Of a stretch of DNA of 54,673 bases, positions 1 to 8,343 are shown piece after piece. The stretch lies in the NCBI RefSeq assembly GCF_025821625.1, contig NZ_JACKSH010000277.1, forward strand, positions 1 through 54,673. The letters run 5' to 3'. A program made the position numbers and the translations under genes. The notes beneath the pieces were generated by a model. It made no database searches, was not told where the DNA came from, and saw nothing but the letters and a program-made list of their open reading frames with translations. How positions within the stretch are numbered: position 1 is the stretch's first letter; the number at the start of each line of letters is the position of its first letter. The DNA is from Mycolicibacterium pyrenivorans. GTDB taxonomy: Bacteria > Actinomycetota > Actinomycetes > Mycobacteriales > Mycobacteriaceae.

Positions 1-104
1 TGGCTGAATGTGATCCTAGAGAAATCTCATTCTTTCACCACGACAGGGCATTTCGCTGTTACAACCCGCCTCCCATCCCTACCTCATCGGTGAATCCAGG
101 CTAA

Positions 105-302
105 GGCCTCCTCCCGTACACGCGGCATTTCATGCAGGGCCCGAACGTCACGACCATCGTCCTGCAGGCCCGCTACCCCAGACTGCTCGTGGGCCACCTC
201 AACATCGTCACGAGCCCACACACCTGGACCACCGTGCTCGACGCGCAGGCGGGCAACCCCGCCGCGAATCCGGCCCGGATCCTGACCGGTGCCGCCGCCT
301 GA
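105..302 (+). pseudogene. 3' remnant of a class-2-type lipase/esterase gene
   Basis: The open frame follows an in-frame TAA at 102-104 and ends in TGA at 300-302. It contains PYTRHFMQGPNVTTIVLQ and then GHLNIVTS. This resembles the C-terminal part of secreted triacylglycerol lipases of the alpha/beta-hydrolase 'class 2' type, where a short segment before the end carries the catalytic His (here the H of GHLNI). The sequence upstream of 105 shows no lipase-like residues in any of the three forward frames, so the N-terminal part, with the nucleophile Ser, is missing or scrambled. It ends 4 nt before the whiA stop codon on the other strand. The assignment rests on motif resemblance only. A short intact gene starting at ATG 132 (56 residues) is the alternative, but it would lack the rest of the fold. 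Confidence 0.4.
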
Positions 303-306
303 GGAC

Positions 307-1284
307 CTAGGCGTCTTCGAGCAGGTCCGGCGTGACAGCCGACTCGGTGTCGGGGATGCCGTCCTGCTTGGCCTTGCGGTCGGCCATCGACAGCAGTCGT
401 CGAATCCGTCCTGCCACAGCATCTTTGGTCATCGGCGGTTCGGCAAGCCGACCGAGCTCCTCCAGCGAGGCCTGCCGGTGGGCCACCCGCAGGCTGCCCG
501 CCGCCGCGAGATGGTCCGGCACCGTGTCGCCGAGGATCTCCAGCGCCCGTTCCACCCGCGCGGCTGCGGCCACGGCCGCGCGCGCCGACCTCCGCAGATT
601 GGCGTCGTCGAAGTTGGCGAGCCGGTTCGCCGTGGCGCGGACCTCGCGACGCATGCGCCGCTCCTCCCACGTCAGCCGGGTGTCCTGCGCACCCATCCGG
701 GTGAGCAGCGCCCCGATCGCCTCGCCGTCTCGAACCACGACCCGGTCGCTGCCGCGCACCTCGCGGGCCTTCGCACCGACTCCCAACCGCCGGGCGGCAC
801 CCACGAGCGCCAGCGCGGCCTCGGGACCGGGGCAGCTGACCTCCAGCGCCGACGACCGTCCCGGCTCGGTGAGCGACCCGTGCGCCAGAAACGCTCCGCG
901 CCATGCGGCTTCGGCGTCGGCGACACTGCCACCGACGACCTGCGCCGGCAGGCCGCGCACCGGCCGGCCCCGAAGGTCGAGCAGGCCTGTCTGGCGCGCC
1001 AGCGCCTCACCGTCCTTGGCCACCCGGACCACGTACCGCGTGCTCTTGCGGATGCCACTGGCCGACAGCACGTGCACGACCGCGTTGTAGCCGTACAGGT
1101 CATAGATGTCCTTGCGCAGCCGGCGCGCGATGATGCCCAGATCGACCTCGGCCTCGACGACCACCCGCCCGGCCACGATGTGCAGCCCGCCGGCGAAACG
1201 CAGCAACGACGCCACCTCGGCACGGCGTGCGCTCACCGAGTTGACCGTCAACCGGCTGAGCTCATCCTTGACCTCGGCTGTCAT
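307..1284 (-). CDS. whiA: Sporulation/cell-division regulator WhiA
   Basis: 325 residues beginning MTAEVKDELSRL, near-identical in layout to mycobacterial WhiA. WhiA joins a LAGLIDADG-like N-terminal domain (about residues 15-200) to a C-terminal helix-turn-helix DNA-binding domain (about 220-310, including PMTKDAVAGRIRRLL). It is a transcriptional regulator linked to septation in actinobacteria. The ATG at 1282-1284 overlaps the yvcK stop in an ATGA and matches the family N-terminus. A GTG two codons upstream (1288-1290) is possible but less likely. It is the last gene of uvrC-rapZ-yvcK-whiA, an order conserved in Gram-positive bacteria, so it is probably co-translated with yvcK. Confidence 0.97.
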   Translation of the reverse strand: MTAEVKDELSRLTVNSVSARRAEVASLLRFAGGLHIVAGRVVVEAEVDLGIIARRLRKDIYDLYGYNAVVHVLSASGIRKSTRYVVRVAKDGEALARQTGLLDLRGRPVRGLPAQVVGGSVADAEAAWRGAFLAHGSLTEPGRSSALEVSCPGPEAALALVGAARRLGVGAKAREVRGSDRVVVRDGEAIGALLTRMGAQDTRLTWEERRMRREVRATANRLANFDDANLRRSARAAVAAAARVERALEILGDTVPDHLAAAGSLRVAHRQASLEELGRLAEPPMTKDAVAGRIRRLLSMADRKAKQDGIPDTESAVTPDLLEDA

Positions 1285-2315
1285 CGCCACGGGTCGTCAC
1301 CTCTCGGTCCGTTCACTGTCGGTGTGGGCACAGTCGGCTCCTGAATCGCCTGGGCTGTGCCGGTTGACGCCATGCCGCGCTTGCAAACCCCCTCCAGCGC
1401 CGCGGCCAATCTCGCCGGGTCATGTAAAGGTGTACCAGGTCTGGAAACGTCGGCAAACTCAACGTGGGCGTCGAGGATTCGGGCGGTGCGGCGCAGCTGG
1501 TCCCGCTCCCGGTCGCTCGGCACCCTGCTCGAATCGACGATGATGTCGTGCACCGTGAAGTCCGGCGCATGCTGGGCCAGCACGTGGATGTGACGCTCCA
1601 CGGAGAAGCCCGCCGTCTCCCCCGGCTCGGCCACCAGGTTGAGCACCAGCGCGCGGCGGGCGGTGGTCGCCTGCAGCGCCACCGCCAGCTGCGGGACCAG
1701 GACGTGCGGGATCACGCTGGTGAACCAGGAGCCCGGCCCGAGCACGACGAGGTCGGCGTTCATGATCGCGTCAACCGCCTGGTGGGTCGCCGGCGGGTCG
1801 CCGGGCAGCAGTCGCACCCGGCGGACCTTGCCGACGGTGGTGGCGATCGCGACCTGGCCGCGGATCGCGCGGCTGACCCGTGGGTCGGACTCCAGGCCGA
1901 CGACGTCGGCCTCGATCCCGAGACCGACCGGACACATCGGCAGCACCCGGCCCTTGACGCCGAGGACGCGACCCAGCTCGTCGAGCGCGGCCACCGGGTC
2001 GGCGAGCACCTCGTTCAACCCGGCGAGGATGAGGTTGCCGATCGGATGACCCGCCAGGGCTCCGCTGCCGCCGAACCGGTGCTGGATGATCGTCGCCCAC
2101 AATCGCCCTTGCGGGCTGTCGGAAGCCAACGCCGCCAACGCCATTCGGAGGTCACCGGGGGGCACCACATCCAGCTCGCTGCGCAGCCGGCCCGACGACC
2201 CGCCGTCGTCGGCGACGGTGACCACGGCGGTGACGTGCGGGGTGAGGCGGCGCGCCGCCGACAGCGTCGCGTACAGCCCGTGACCTCCGCCGAGCGCGAC
2301 GATGCGAGGACTCAT
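1281..2315 (-). CDS. yvcK: Gluconeogenesis factor YvcK/CuvA family protein
   Basis: 344 residues. The N-terminus has the glycine-rich nucleotide-binding stretch VALGGGHGLYATLSA, followed by DDGGSSGRLR, and LGPGSWFTSV in the middle. All are typical of the CofD/YvcK superfamily (UDP-sugar binding in studied members). Homologues (CuvA in mycobacteria) are needed for growth on gluconeogenic carbon and for normal cell shape and peptidoglycan metabolism. The start is an ATG with a GAGGAGG ribosome site 4-5 nt upstream, 25 nt after the rapZ stop. The 3' end overlaps whiA by 4 nt. The low-complexity C-terminal tail after about residue 315 is probably disordered. Confidence 0.95.
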   Translation of the reverse strand: MSPRIVALGGGHGLYATLSAARRLTPHVTAVVTVADDGGSSGRLRSELDVVPPGDLRMALAALASDSPQGRLWATIIQHRFGGSGALAGHPIGNLILAGLNEVLADPVAALDELGRVLGVKGRVLPMCPVGLGIEADVVGLESDPRVSRAIRGQVAIATTVGKVRRVRLLPGDPPATHQAVDAIMNADLVVLGPGSWFTSVIPHVLVPQLAVALQATTARRALVLNLVAEPGETAGFSVERHIHVLAQHAPDFTVHDIIVDSSRVPSDRERDQLRRTARILDAHVEFADVSRPGTPLHDPARLAAALEGVCKRGMASTGTAQAIQEPTVPTPTVNGPRGDDPWR

Positions 2316-2340
2316 CTGTCCTCCTCGCGTGCGGGGAAAC

Positions 2341-3276
2341 TCATTCGCGACCCAGATCCCGGTGCAGCACCCGCACCGTCAACGTGGAACCGTCCTGCAG
2401 CCGAGCCGCCAGCGCCTCGGCCATCGCCACGCTGCGGTGTTTGCCGCCGGTACAGCCGATGGCAACGGTCATGTAGCGCTTCCCCTCCCGCCGGTATCCG
2501 TCGATCACGACGTCCAACAGCTGATGGTAGGAGTCGAGGAACTCGGTGGCGCCCGGTTGGCCGAGGACGTAATCCCGGACCCCGGGGTGCTGGCCGCTGT
2601 GGGGGCGCAGATCGTCGACCCAGTGGGGATTGGGCAGGAACCGGACATCCATCACCGTGTCGGCGTCCATCGGCAGCCCGTACTTGTACCCGAAGGACTC
2701 GACGGTGACGCTGGTATCCGCGATCGCCTCGCCACCGAAGGCGCGTTCGATGCTCTCCCGCAGCGCGGGCACCGACAGGGCCGAGGTGTCGATCACCAGG
2801 TCGGCATTGGCGCGGACCGGCGCCAGGATCGCGCGTTCGGCGGCGATGCCTTCGGCGAGAGTCTGGTTGCCCTGCAACGGATGACTGCGGCGGTTCTGCT
2901 CGTAGCGGCGCACCAGGATGTCGTCGGACGCCTCCAGGAAGAGCACCTGCGGCGCGATGCCCCTGGTCGCCAGATCGGTGCGCACCCACTCCAGGTCACC
3001 GGTGAAGCCCCGGGACCGCACGTCCATCACCACCGCGAGCTGGGTGATCCGTGAACCCGCGGCAAGTCCCAGTTCGACCATCCGGGCGATCAGTTCAGGC
3101 GGCAGGTTGTCGGCGACGTACCAGCCGAGATCCTCGAGCACCTTGGCCGCGGTGCCCCTACCTGCGCCGGACAGCCCCGTGACGAGCACGACGTCGATGC
3201 CGGATTCGAGGTGTCCCTCATCGCCGGCGCCGCCGGCACCCCCACCAAGTTCCTCGCGCATTCCCTGCTCTGTCAT
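2341..3276 (-). CDS. rapZ: RNase adapter/nucleotide-binding protein RapZ
   Basis: 311 residues. The N-terminal P-loop reads GLSGAGRGTAAK: the usual Walker-A lysine position holds Arg, which I recall as also true of the M. tuberculosis homologue. The signature FLPNPHWV and the C-terminal GCTGGKHRS motif are intact. In E. coli RapZ senses glucosamine-6-phosphate precursors and directs RNase E to GlmZ; the actinobacterial role is less clear. The ATG at 3276 overlaps the uvrC stop (ATGA). The first ~25 residues (Gly/Glu-rich) are not conserved, so a later start is possible. Second gene of the uvrC-rapZ-yvcK-whiA cluster. Confidence 0.94.
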   Translation of the reverse strand: MTEQGMREELGGGAGGAGDEGHLESGIDVVLVTGLSGAGRGTAAKVLEDLGWYVADNLPPELIARMVELGLAAGSRITQLAVVMDVRSRGFTGDLEWVRTDLATRGIAPQVLFLEASDDILVRRYEQNRRSHPLQGNQTLAEGIAAERAILAPVRANADLVIDTSALSVPALRESIERAFGGEAIADTSVTVESFGYKYGLPMDADTVMDVRFLPNPHWVDDLRPHSGQHPGVRDYVLGQPGATEFLDSYHQLLDVVIDGYRREGKRYMTVAIGCTGGKHRSVAMAEALAARLQDGSTLTVRVLHRDLGRE

Positions 3277-5426
3277 CCCGTTTCTCTGCTCTGATCATTG
3301 CCGATAACCGGGGCGGGCGCTTCCGAATCGACTTCGGAGTCGCCGACCACTGCGCCCAGGGCCTCCAGGACGGCGCGTGCGGTCGCGGTCCCGATGCCGG
3401 GCACCGCGGTGATCTCCTCGACGCTGGCCTGTTTCAGCCTGGCCACCGACCCGAAGTGGGTGACCAGGGCCTTGCGGCGATGCTCACCCAGTCCCCGCAC
3501 CGAATCCAGCGCGGAGGCGGTCATCCGCTTGGACCGCTTGCTGCGGTGGTAGGTGATCGCGAACCGGTGGGCTTCGTCACGGACCCGCTGCAGCAGGTAG
3601 AGCCCGTCGCTGTTGCGCGCCATGATCACGGGATCCGGGTCGGACGGCACCCACACCTCCTCGAGCCTCTTGGCCAGCCCGATCACCGCGACATCGGAGA
3701 TACCCAACTCGTCGAGGACCGCGGCCGCGGCGTTGACCTGGGGAGCGCCGCCGTCGACGACGAAGAGGTTGGGCGGGTACGCGAACCTGGCCGGACGAGC
3801 GCTTGCGCGAGGACCATGTTCCGGACGAGCGCTTGCGCGAGGACCATGTTCCGGACGAGCGCTTGTGCGAGGACCATGTTCCGGACGAGCGCTTGCGCGA
3901 GGACCATGTTCGGGCCGCCCCGCATCCGATTGATCGGCCGCGTCCGGTTCGGGCGCATCGACGGGGGGCTCGGTGTCGCGCAGGTGGCGGTGGAACCTCC
4001 TGCGGGTCACCTCCGCGATCGAGGCGACGTCGTCGGACCGGCCCTCTCCTGCGGCGTCCCTGATCGCGTAATGCCGATAGTCGGACTTTCGGGGCAGCCC
4101 GTCCTCGAACACCACAAGCGACGCCACCACGTCGGTGCCCTGCACGTGGCTGATGTCCACACACTCGATGCGCAGCGGCGCGTTCCCGAGGCCCAACGCA
4201 TCCTGAATACTCTGCAGCGCAGCGCTTCTCGCGGTGAAGTCGCCGGCTCGTTTCAGCTTGTGCTGAGCCAGGGCATCCTGGGCGTTGCGCCTGACCGTCT
4301 CAGCGAGCGCGCGCTTGTCCCCGCGCTGCGGCACCCGCAGCGCCACCCGCGAGCCCCGCAGCCCGCACAGCCAGGTCTCGAGTTGGTCGGCGTTGTCGGG
4401 AAGCACCGGGACCAGCACCTGGCGCGGCACCGGATTGGTCGCCTCATCTATTCCGGCGGCGCCCGCACCGCTCAGCTCGGCCTGATCCCCGTAGAACTGC
4501 GTCACGAACTGCTCGACCAGGTATTCCTGTGTGGATTCGCCTGGCTCGCCGGACTTTTCGATGACCCACCCCCGCTGACCGCGAACGCGCCCGCCTCGGA
4601 CGTGGAACACCTGCACGGCGGCTTCCAGGTCGTCGTCGGCGAAGGCGACGACGTCGGCGTCGGTTCCGTCACCGAACACCACGGTCTGCTTCTCCAGGGC
4701 ACGCTTGAGTGCACCGATGTCGTCGCGGAGCCTCGCGGCCCGCTCGAAGTCCAGGTCGGCGGCCGCTGCGTTCATCTGGCGTTCCATGTCGCGGACCAGT
4801 CGATCAGTCTTGCCCGCGAGGAAATCACAGAAGTCGAGCACGATGCGCCGGTGCTCCTCGGCACTGACCCGACCGATACACGGCGCCGCACACTTGTCGA
4901 TGTAGCCGAGCAGGCACGGGCGATCGATCTGCTTGTGCCGCTTGAACACTCCGCCCGAGCAGGTGCGTGCCGGGAACACCCGGGTCAACAGATCCAGGGT
5001 TTCGCGGATCGCCCAGGCGTGCGAGTACGGCCCGAAGTAACGGACCCCTTTGCGGCGCGGGCCGCGGTAGACCATCAGCCGCGGGTACTCCTCGTTGAGC
5101 GTGACGGCCAAAACCGGATAGGACTTGTCGTCCCGGTAGCGGATGTTGAACCGCGGATCGAACTCCTTGATCCAGTTGTACTCGAGCTGGAGCGCCTCGA
5201 CTTCGGTGTTGACGACCGTCCACTCGACTCCGGCGGCCGTCCGCACCATCTGCCGTGTCCGTGGCGCCAGGCCGGCGAGGTCGGCGAAGTAGGAGTTGAG
5301 CCTGCTGCGCAGGCTCTTGGCCTTGCCGACGTAGATGACCCTGCCGTGGGGATCCCGAAACCGGTACACACCAGGTTCGACGGGAATCGACCCCGGAGCG
5401 GGTCGGTACGTCGCTGGATCGGGCAC
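3273..5426 (-). CDS. uvrC: Excinuclease ABC subunit C (UvrC) with a repeat insertion
   Basis: 717 residues, about 70 longer than M. tuberculosis UvrC. In order: GIY-YIG nuclease (PVEPGVYRF, VIYVGKAKSLRSRL), a cysteine-bearing linker, the UVR helical pair that contacts UvrB, the RNase H-like nuclease domain (ECVDISHVQG, then FVVDGG), and tandem helix-hairpin-helix motifs (VRGLGEHRRKAL, VPGIGTATARAV). It makes the dual incisions of nucleotide excision repair with UvrA/UvrB. The extra length is a Pro/Ala/Arg/His-rich insert inside the RNase H-like domain, about residues 494-547, built mostly of four copies of PEHGPRASAR. Both nuclease halves look intact, so the insert is probably a tolerated surface loop. 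GTG start. Confidence 0.96.
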   Translation of the reverse strand: MPDPATYRPAPGSIPVEPGVYRFRDPHGRVIYVGKAKSLRSRLNSYFADLAGLAPRTRQMVRTAAGVEWTVVNTEVEALQLEYNWIKEFDPRFNIRYRDDKSYPVLAVTLNEEYPRLMVYRGPRRKGVRYFGPYSHAWAIRETLDLLTRVFPARTCSGGVFKRHKQIDRPCLLGYIDKCAAPCIGRVSAEEHRRIVLDFCDFLAGKTDRLVRDMERQMNAAAADLDFERAARLRDDIGALKRALEKQTVVFGDGTDADVVAFADDDLEAAVQVFHVRGGRVRGQRGWVIEKSGEPGESTQEYLVEQFVTQFYGDQAELSGAGAAGIDEATNPVPRQVLVPVLPDNADQLETWLCGLRGSRVALRVPQRGDKRALAETVRRNAQDALAQHKLKRAGDFTARSAALQSIQDALGLGNAPLRIECVDISHVQGTDVVASLVVFEDGLPRKSDYRHYAIRDAAGEGRSDDVASIAEVTRRRFHRHLRDTEPPVDAPEPDAADQSDAGRPEHGPRASARPEHGPRTSARPEHGPRASARPEHGPRASARPARFAYPPNLFVVDGGAPQVNAAAAVLDELGISDVAVIGLAKRLEEVWVPSDPDPVIMARNSDGLYLLQRVRDEAHRFAITYHRSKRSKRMTASALDSVRGLGEHRRKALVTHFGSVARLKQASVEEITAVPGIGTATARAVLEALGAVVGDSEVDSEAPAPVIGNDQSRETG
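3791..3910. repeat. 4 x 30-bp in-frame tandem repeat in uvrC
   Basis: Four head-to-tail 30-bp units at 3791-3820, 3821-3850, 3851-3880 and 3881-3910. All are identical except one C-to-T change in the third, which makes one PEHGPRTSAR among three PEHGPRASAR units. The unit length is a multiple of three, so the uvrC frame stays open. There is no spacer between units. Near-perfect identity at the DNA level points to recent expansion by slippage or unequal exchange. Confidence 0.97.
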
Positions 5427-5478
5427 GGACCCAGGTTACTGCGGTGTCCTGACGGGCCGGATCGACTACCGTCGGGTG

Positions 5479-7416
5479 ATGCGGTTCCTGTCTCGGCGAT
5501 GGGTGCTGTCCCCGCTGATGGGGATGGTTCTGGTGCTCGCCGGTTGCGGTGGCGACCAGAATGGCGCGCCCGCCGCGGCAGGCCCGTGCGAGATCGTCAC
5601 CAACGGAACGCCCGCACCCGAGCCGGGGATGACGTCGGAGTCCAGAGACATCTCGGCGGCGCCCGAGAGCGCAACCGGCTACCGCACCGACATGACGGCC
5701 GTGCGCACGACGCGGTTCGCGGTGGCCACCGCCAACCCGCTCGCGACCCAGGCCGCGTGCGAGGTGCTGCGTGACGGCGGGACGGCAGCGGACGCACTGG
5801 TCACCGCACAAGCGGTCCTCGGCCTGGTCGAGCCGCAATCCTCGGGACTCGGCGGTGGCGGGTTCCTGCTCTACCACGACGCCGCCTCCGGGTCGGTGCA
5901 GGCCTACGACGGCCGGGAGGTCGCCCCCGCTGCGGCGACCGAGAACTATCTGCGCTGGATTTCCGCGTCCGACAGGACCGCGCCGAAGCCCGACGCCCGC
6001 GCCTCGGGCCGCTCCATCGGGGTGCCCGGCATCGTGCGGATGCTCTCCGACGTCCACACCGAGCACGGCAAGGCGTCGTGGCGGGACCTGCTGGCCCCCG
6101 CCGTCGACCTCGCCGACGGCGGGTTCGACATCAGCCCGCGGCTTGCCGCGGCCATCGGCGATGCCGCACCGCAGCTGCGGCTCGACGAGAACGCCGCCGC
6201 GTACTTCCTGGAACCGGACGGCTCCCCGAAGACCGCGCGCACCGTGCTCACCAACCCGGCGTATGCGAAGACGTTGGGCGCCATCGCATCCGACCCCGAT
6301 TCGTTCTACGAGGGCGACACGGCCCGCAACATCGTCGCCGCAGCGGCCGACCCCTCTGGCGGCCGCACCCCGAGCCTGATGACCGTGGAGGATCTGGCGA
6401 GCTACACGGTGTCGGCGCGCGATCCGCTGTGCACGGATTACCGCGGCAAGGAGATATGTGGCATGCCGCCGCCGTCGTCGGGCGGTCTCGCGGTGGCCGC
6501 CACGCTCGGCATGCTCGAGCACTTCCCGATGGACGAGCACAAGCCCGCCGACATCGACCTCAACGGCGGGCGCCCCTCGGTGATGGGTGTGCACCTCATC
6601 TCCGAAGCCGAGCGGCTCGCCTACGCCGACCGCGACCGCTACGTCGCTGACACCGACTTCGTGCCACTGCCCGGCGGCTCCCCCGACACGCTGCTGGGCA
6701 GCGACTACCTGGCGGGCCGCGCGGCGTTGATCTCACCGGACCGCACGATGGGCACCGCGAAACCGGGCGAGTTCGGGCCGCCCGCCGCGCCGGTGCCGCT
6801 ACCGCCGGAGCACGGCACGAGCCACGTGAGCGTGGTCGACGAGCAGGGCAACGCGGCGTCGCTGACGACGACGATCGAGTCGGCGTTCGGTTCGTTCCAC
6901 ATGGTCGACGGCTTCCTGCTGAACAATCAGCTGACCGATTTCGCGGCCGACCCCGTCGGCCCGGACGGGGTGCCGGTCACCAACCGGGTGGCGCCCGGCA
7001 AGCGCCCGCGCAGCACGATGGCGCCGACGCTGATCTTCGACGTCGGCGCGCCCGGATCCCGCGGGCCGCTGTACGCCGTCACCGGCTCACCCGGCGGATC
7101 GACGATCATCCAGTTCGTCGTCAAAACCGTTGTGGGGATGCTCGACTGGGGACTGGATCCCCAGCAAGCGGTGTCCATGGTCGACTTCGGCGCTGCCAAC
7201 TCCCCCAAGACGAACGTGGGCGGTGAACATCCGGTGATCGACAGCACCGACGACGGTGACCATGACCCGCTGGTGCAGGGGTTACGCCGCCTCGGGCACC
7301 AGGTCGACATCGCCGATCAGTCCAGTGGGCTGTCCGCCATCGTGCGGGCCGAACCCGGCTGGGTGGGTGGTGCCGATCCCCGCCGCGAAGGTGCGGTCAC
7401 GGGTGACGTGAGTTGA
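5479..7416 (+). CDS. ggt: Gamma-glutamyltransferase, lipoprotein (GgtB-like)
   Basis: 645 residues. The N-terminus has Arg/Leu-rich signal residues and a lipobox LAGC with the lipidated Cys at residue 23, so the enzyme is predicted to be exported and membrane-anchored. The body matches the Ntn-hydrolase gamma-glutamyltranspeptidase family. The processing site/nucleophile is Thr447 in HGTSHVSVVD, followed by the substrate-binding SLTTTIESAFGS stretch and the C-terminal GSPGGSTII glycine loop. The proenzyme would self-cleave before Thr447. Substrates are glutathione and other gamma-glutamyl compounds. The ATG at 5479 gives a clean lipoprotein signal; earlier in-frame codons run into uvrC. Its 3' end overlaps the convergent PH-domain gene by 20 bp. 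Confidence 0.93.
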   Translation: MRFLSRRWVLSPLMGMVLVLAGCGGDQNGAPAAAGPCEIVTNGTPAPEPGMTSESRDISAAPESATGYRTDMTAVRTTRFAVATANPLATQAACEVLRDGGTAADALVTAQAVLGLVEPQSSGLGGGGFLLYHDAASGSVQAYDGREVAPAAATENYLRWISASDRTAPKPDARASGRSIGVPGIVRMLSDVHTEHGKASWRDLLAPAVDLADGGFDISPRLAAAIGDAAPQLRLDENAAAYFLEPDGSPKTARTVLTNPAYAKTLGAIASDPDSFYEGDTARNIVAAAADPSGGRTPSLMTVEDLASYTVSARDPLCTDYRGKEICGMPPPSSGGLAVAATLGMLEHFPMDEHKPADIDLNGGRPSVMGVHLISEAERLAYADRDRYVADTDFVPLPGGSPDTLLGSDYLAGRAALISPDRTMGTAKPGEFGPPAAPVPLPPEHGTSHVSVVDEQGNAASLTTTIESAFGSFHMVDGFLLNNQLTDFAADPVGPDGVPVTNRVAPGKRPRSTMAPTLIFDVGAPGSRGPLYAVTGSPGGSTIIQFVVKTVVGMLDWGLDPQQAVSMVDFGAANSPKTNVGGEHPVIDSTDDGDHDPLVQGLRRLGHQVDIADQSSGLSAIVRAEPGWVGGADPRREGAVTGDVS

Positions 7417-7870
7417 TGCCGGGCTGGTAGCGCTTCATCGCGGCACGCACCCGGTCCATCGACTCGACCGCACGGCCCTTGTCGACGGCCTGGATCGCCA
7501 TCACCGGGACGTACTCGTCGTCGGGCAGATCGAGCCGCGCCCAGCGCGCACCCTGGTGAAACGACACACCCACGACGTCGGACCAGGGAAACAGTCGGTA
7601 GCCGAACAGGTTTCGCACCGCGACCCCAGACGGCCCGACCCGCAGCCGCGGCCGCGCGAACAGACACACGAACCCCGCGAAGACCGCTCCCAGCATCGCG
7701 ATGGCCACCTGGTCGGCGGTGCGGAAGATCACGCCCGTCGAGGACACCTTGAGCAGCGCGCCCACCACGACGTGCGCAGCCAGGATCAGCGCCGCCGCGC
7801 CGTAGGCGAAGAACGGCGTCAGGAACGGCTTGACCTGAACGTCCCAGCTGTCCCGGTCATTTCCGCTCAT
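7397..7870 (-). CDS. PH-domain membrane protein (Rv1417-like)
   Basis: 157 residues. Two hydrophobic segments (about residues 16-38 and 48-66) precede a small beta-rich region typical of bacterial PH domains (RLRVGPSGVAVRNLFGYRLFPW). The ATG overlaps the ribH stop in an ATGA, and a gene of this type sits directly downstream of ribH in M. tuberculosis. The position suggests co-expression with riboflavin synthesis, but no biochemical role is shown. The 3' end runs 20 bp into the convergent ggt gene. Confidence 0.85.
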   Translation of the reverse strand: MSGNDRDSWDVQVKPFLTPFFAYGAAALILAAHVVVGALLKVSSTGVIFRTADQVAIAMLGAVFAGFVCLFARPRLRVGPSGVAVRNLFGYRLFPWSDVVGVSFHQGARWARLDLPDDEYVPVMAIQAVDKGRAVESMDRVRAAMKRYQPGINSRHP

Positions 7871-8343
7871 GATCTCAGCTGACGCAGGGTGAGCGCGGTC
7901 GACAGCGCCGCAGCGGCCGCCTGAGCGCCCTTGTCCTCGGCCGACGTGGGCAGCCCGGCCCGGTCCAGGGCCTGATGTTCGGTGTTGGTGGTGAGCACGC
8001 CGTTCGCGACGGGTGTGGACGCGTCCAGCGACACCCGGGTCAACCCCTGGGTGACGGCCTCGCACACGTAGTCGAAATGCGGTGTCTCACCGCGAATCAC
8101 CACCCCGAGCGCCACGACGGCGTCGTGGGTCGCCGCCAGCGCCTGCGCCACCACCGGGATCTCGATGGCGCCGAGTACCCGCACGACGGTGGGGTCCGCG
8201 ACTCCTGCGTCTGCCGCAGTTTTTCTCGCACCTTCCAGCAGTGCATCACAGATCGTCTCGTGCCAGGTGCTGGCCACGATGCCCAGTCTGATGTCCGAGG
8301 CATCGATCGCGGGCAACTCGGGCACGCCCGCCGCGGGACTCAT
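7867..8343 (-). CDS. ribH: 6,7-dimethyl-8-ribityllumazine synthase
   Basis: 158 residues, the usual length. It condenses 5-amino-6-ribitylaminouracil with 3,4-dihydroxy-2-butanone 4-phosphate to give lumazine, the penultimate riboflavin step. Visible motifs: the substrate loop VVALGVVIRGETPHFDYV with the catalytic His of PHFDYV, GAIEIPVVAQAL, and the C-terminal NGVLTTNTEHQALDRAG. The ATG overlaps the ribBA stop (ATGA) and the stop overlaps the PH-domain gene, so ribBA-ribH-PH is one translationally coupled unit. Confidence 0.98.
   Translation of the reverse strand: MSPAAGVPELPAIDASDIRLGIVASTWHETICDALLEGARKTAADAGVADPTVVRVLGAIEIPVVAQALAATHDAVVALGVVIRGETPHFDYVCEAVTQGLTRVSLDASTPVANGVLTTNTEHQALDRAGLPTSAEDKGAQAAAAALSTALTLRQLRS

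Noticed and set aside
3791..3910. Possible CRISPR-like array of 30-bp repeats
   Set aside because: Units are directly adjacent with no spacers, in frame within uvrC, and no cas genes are near.
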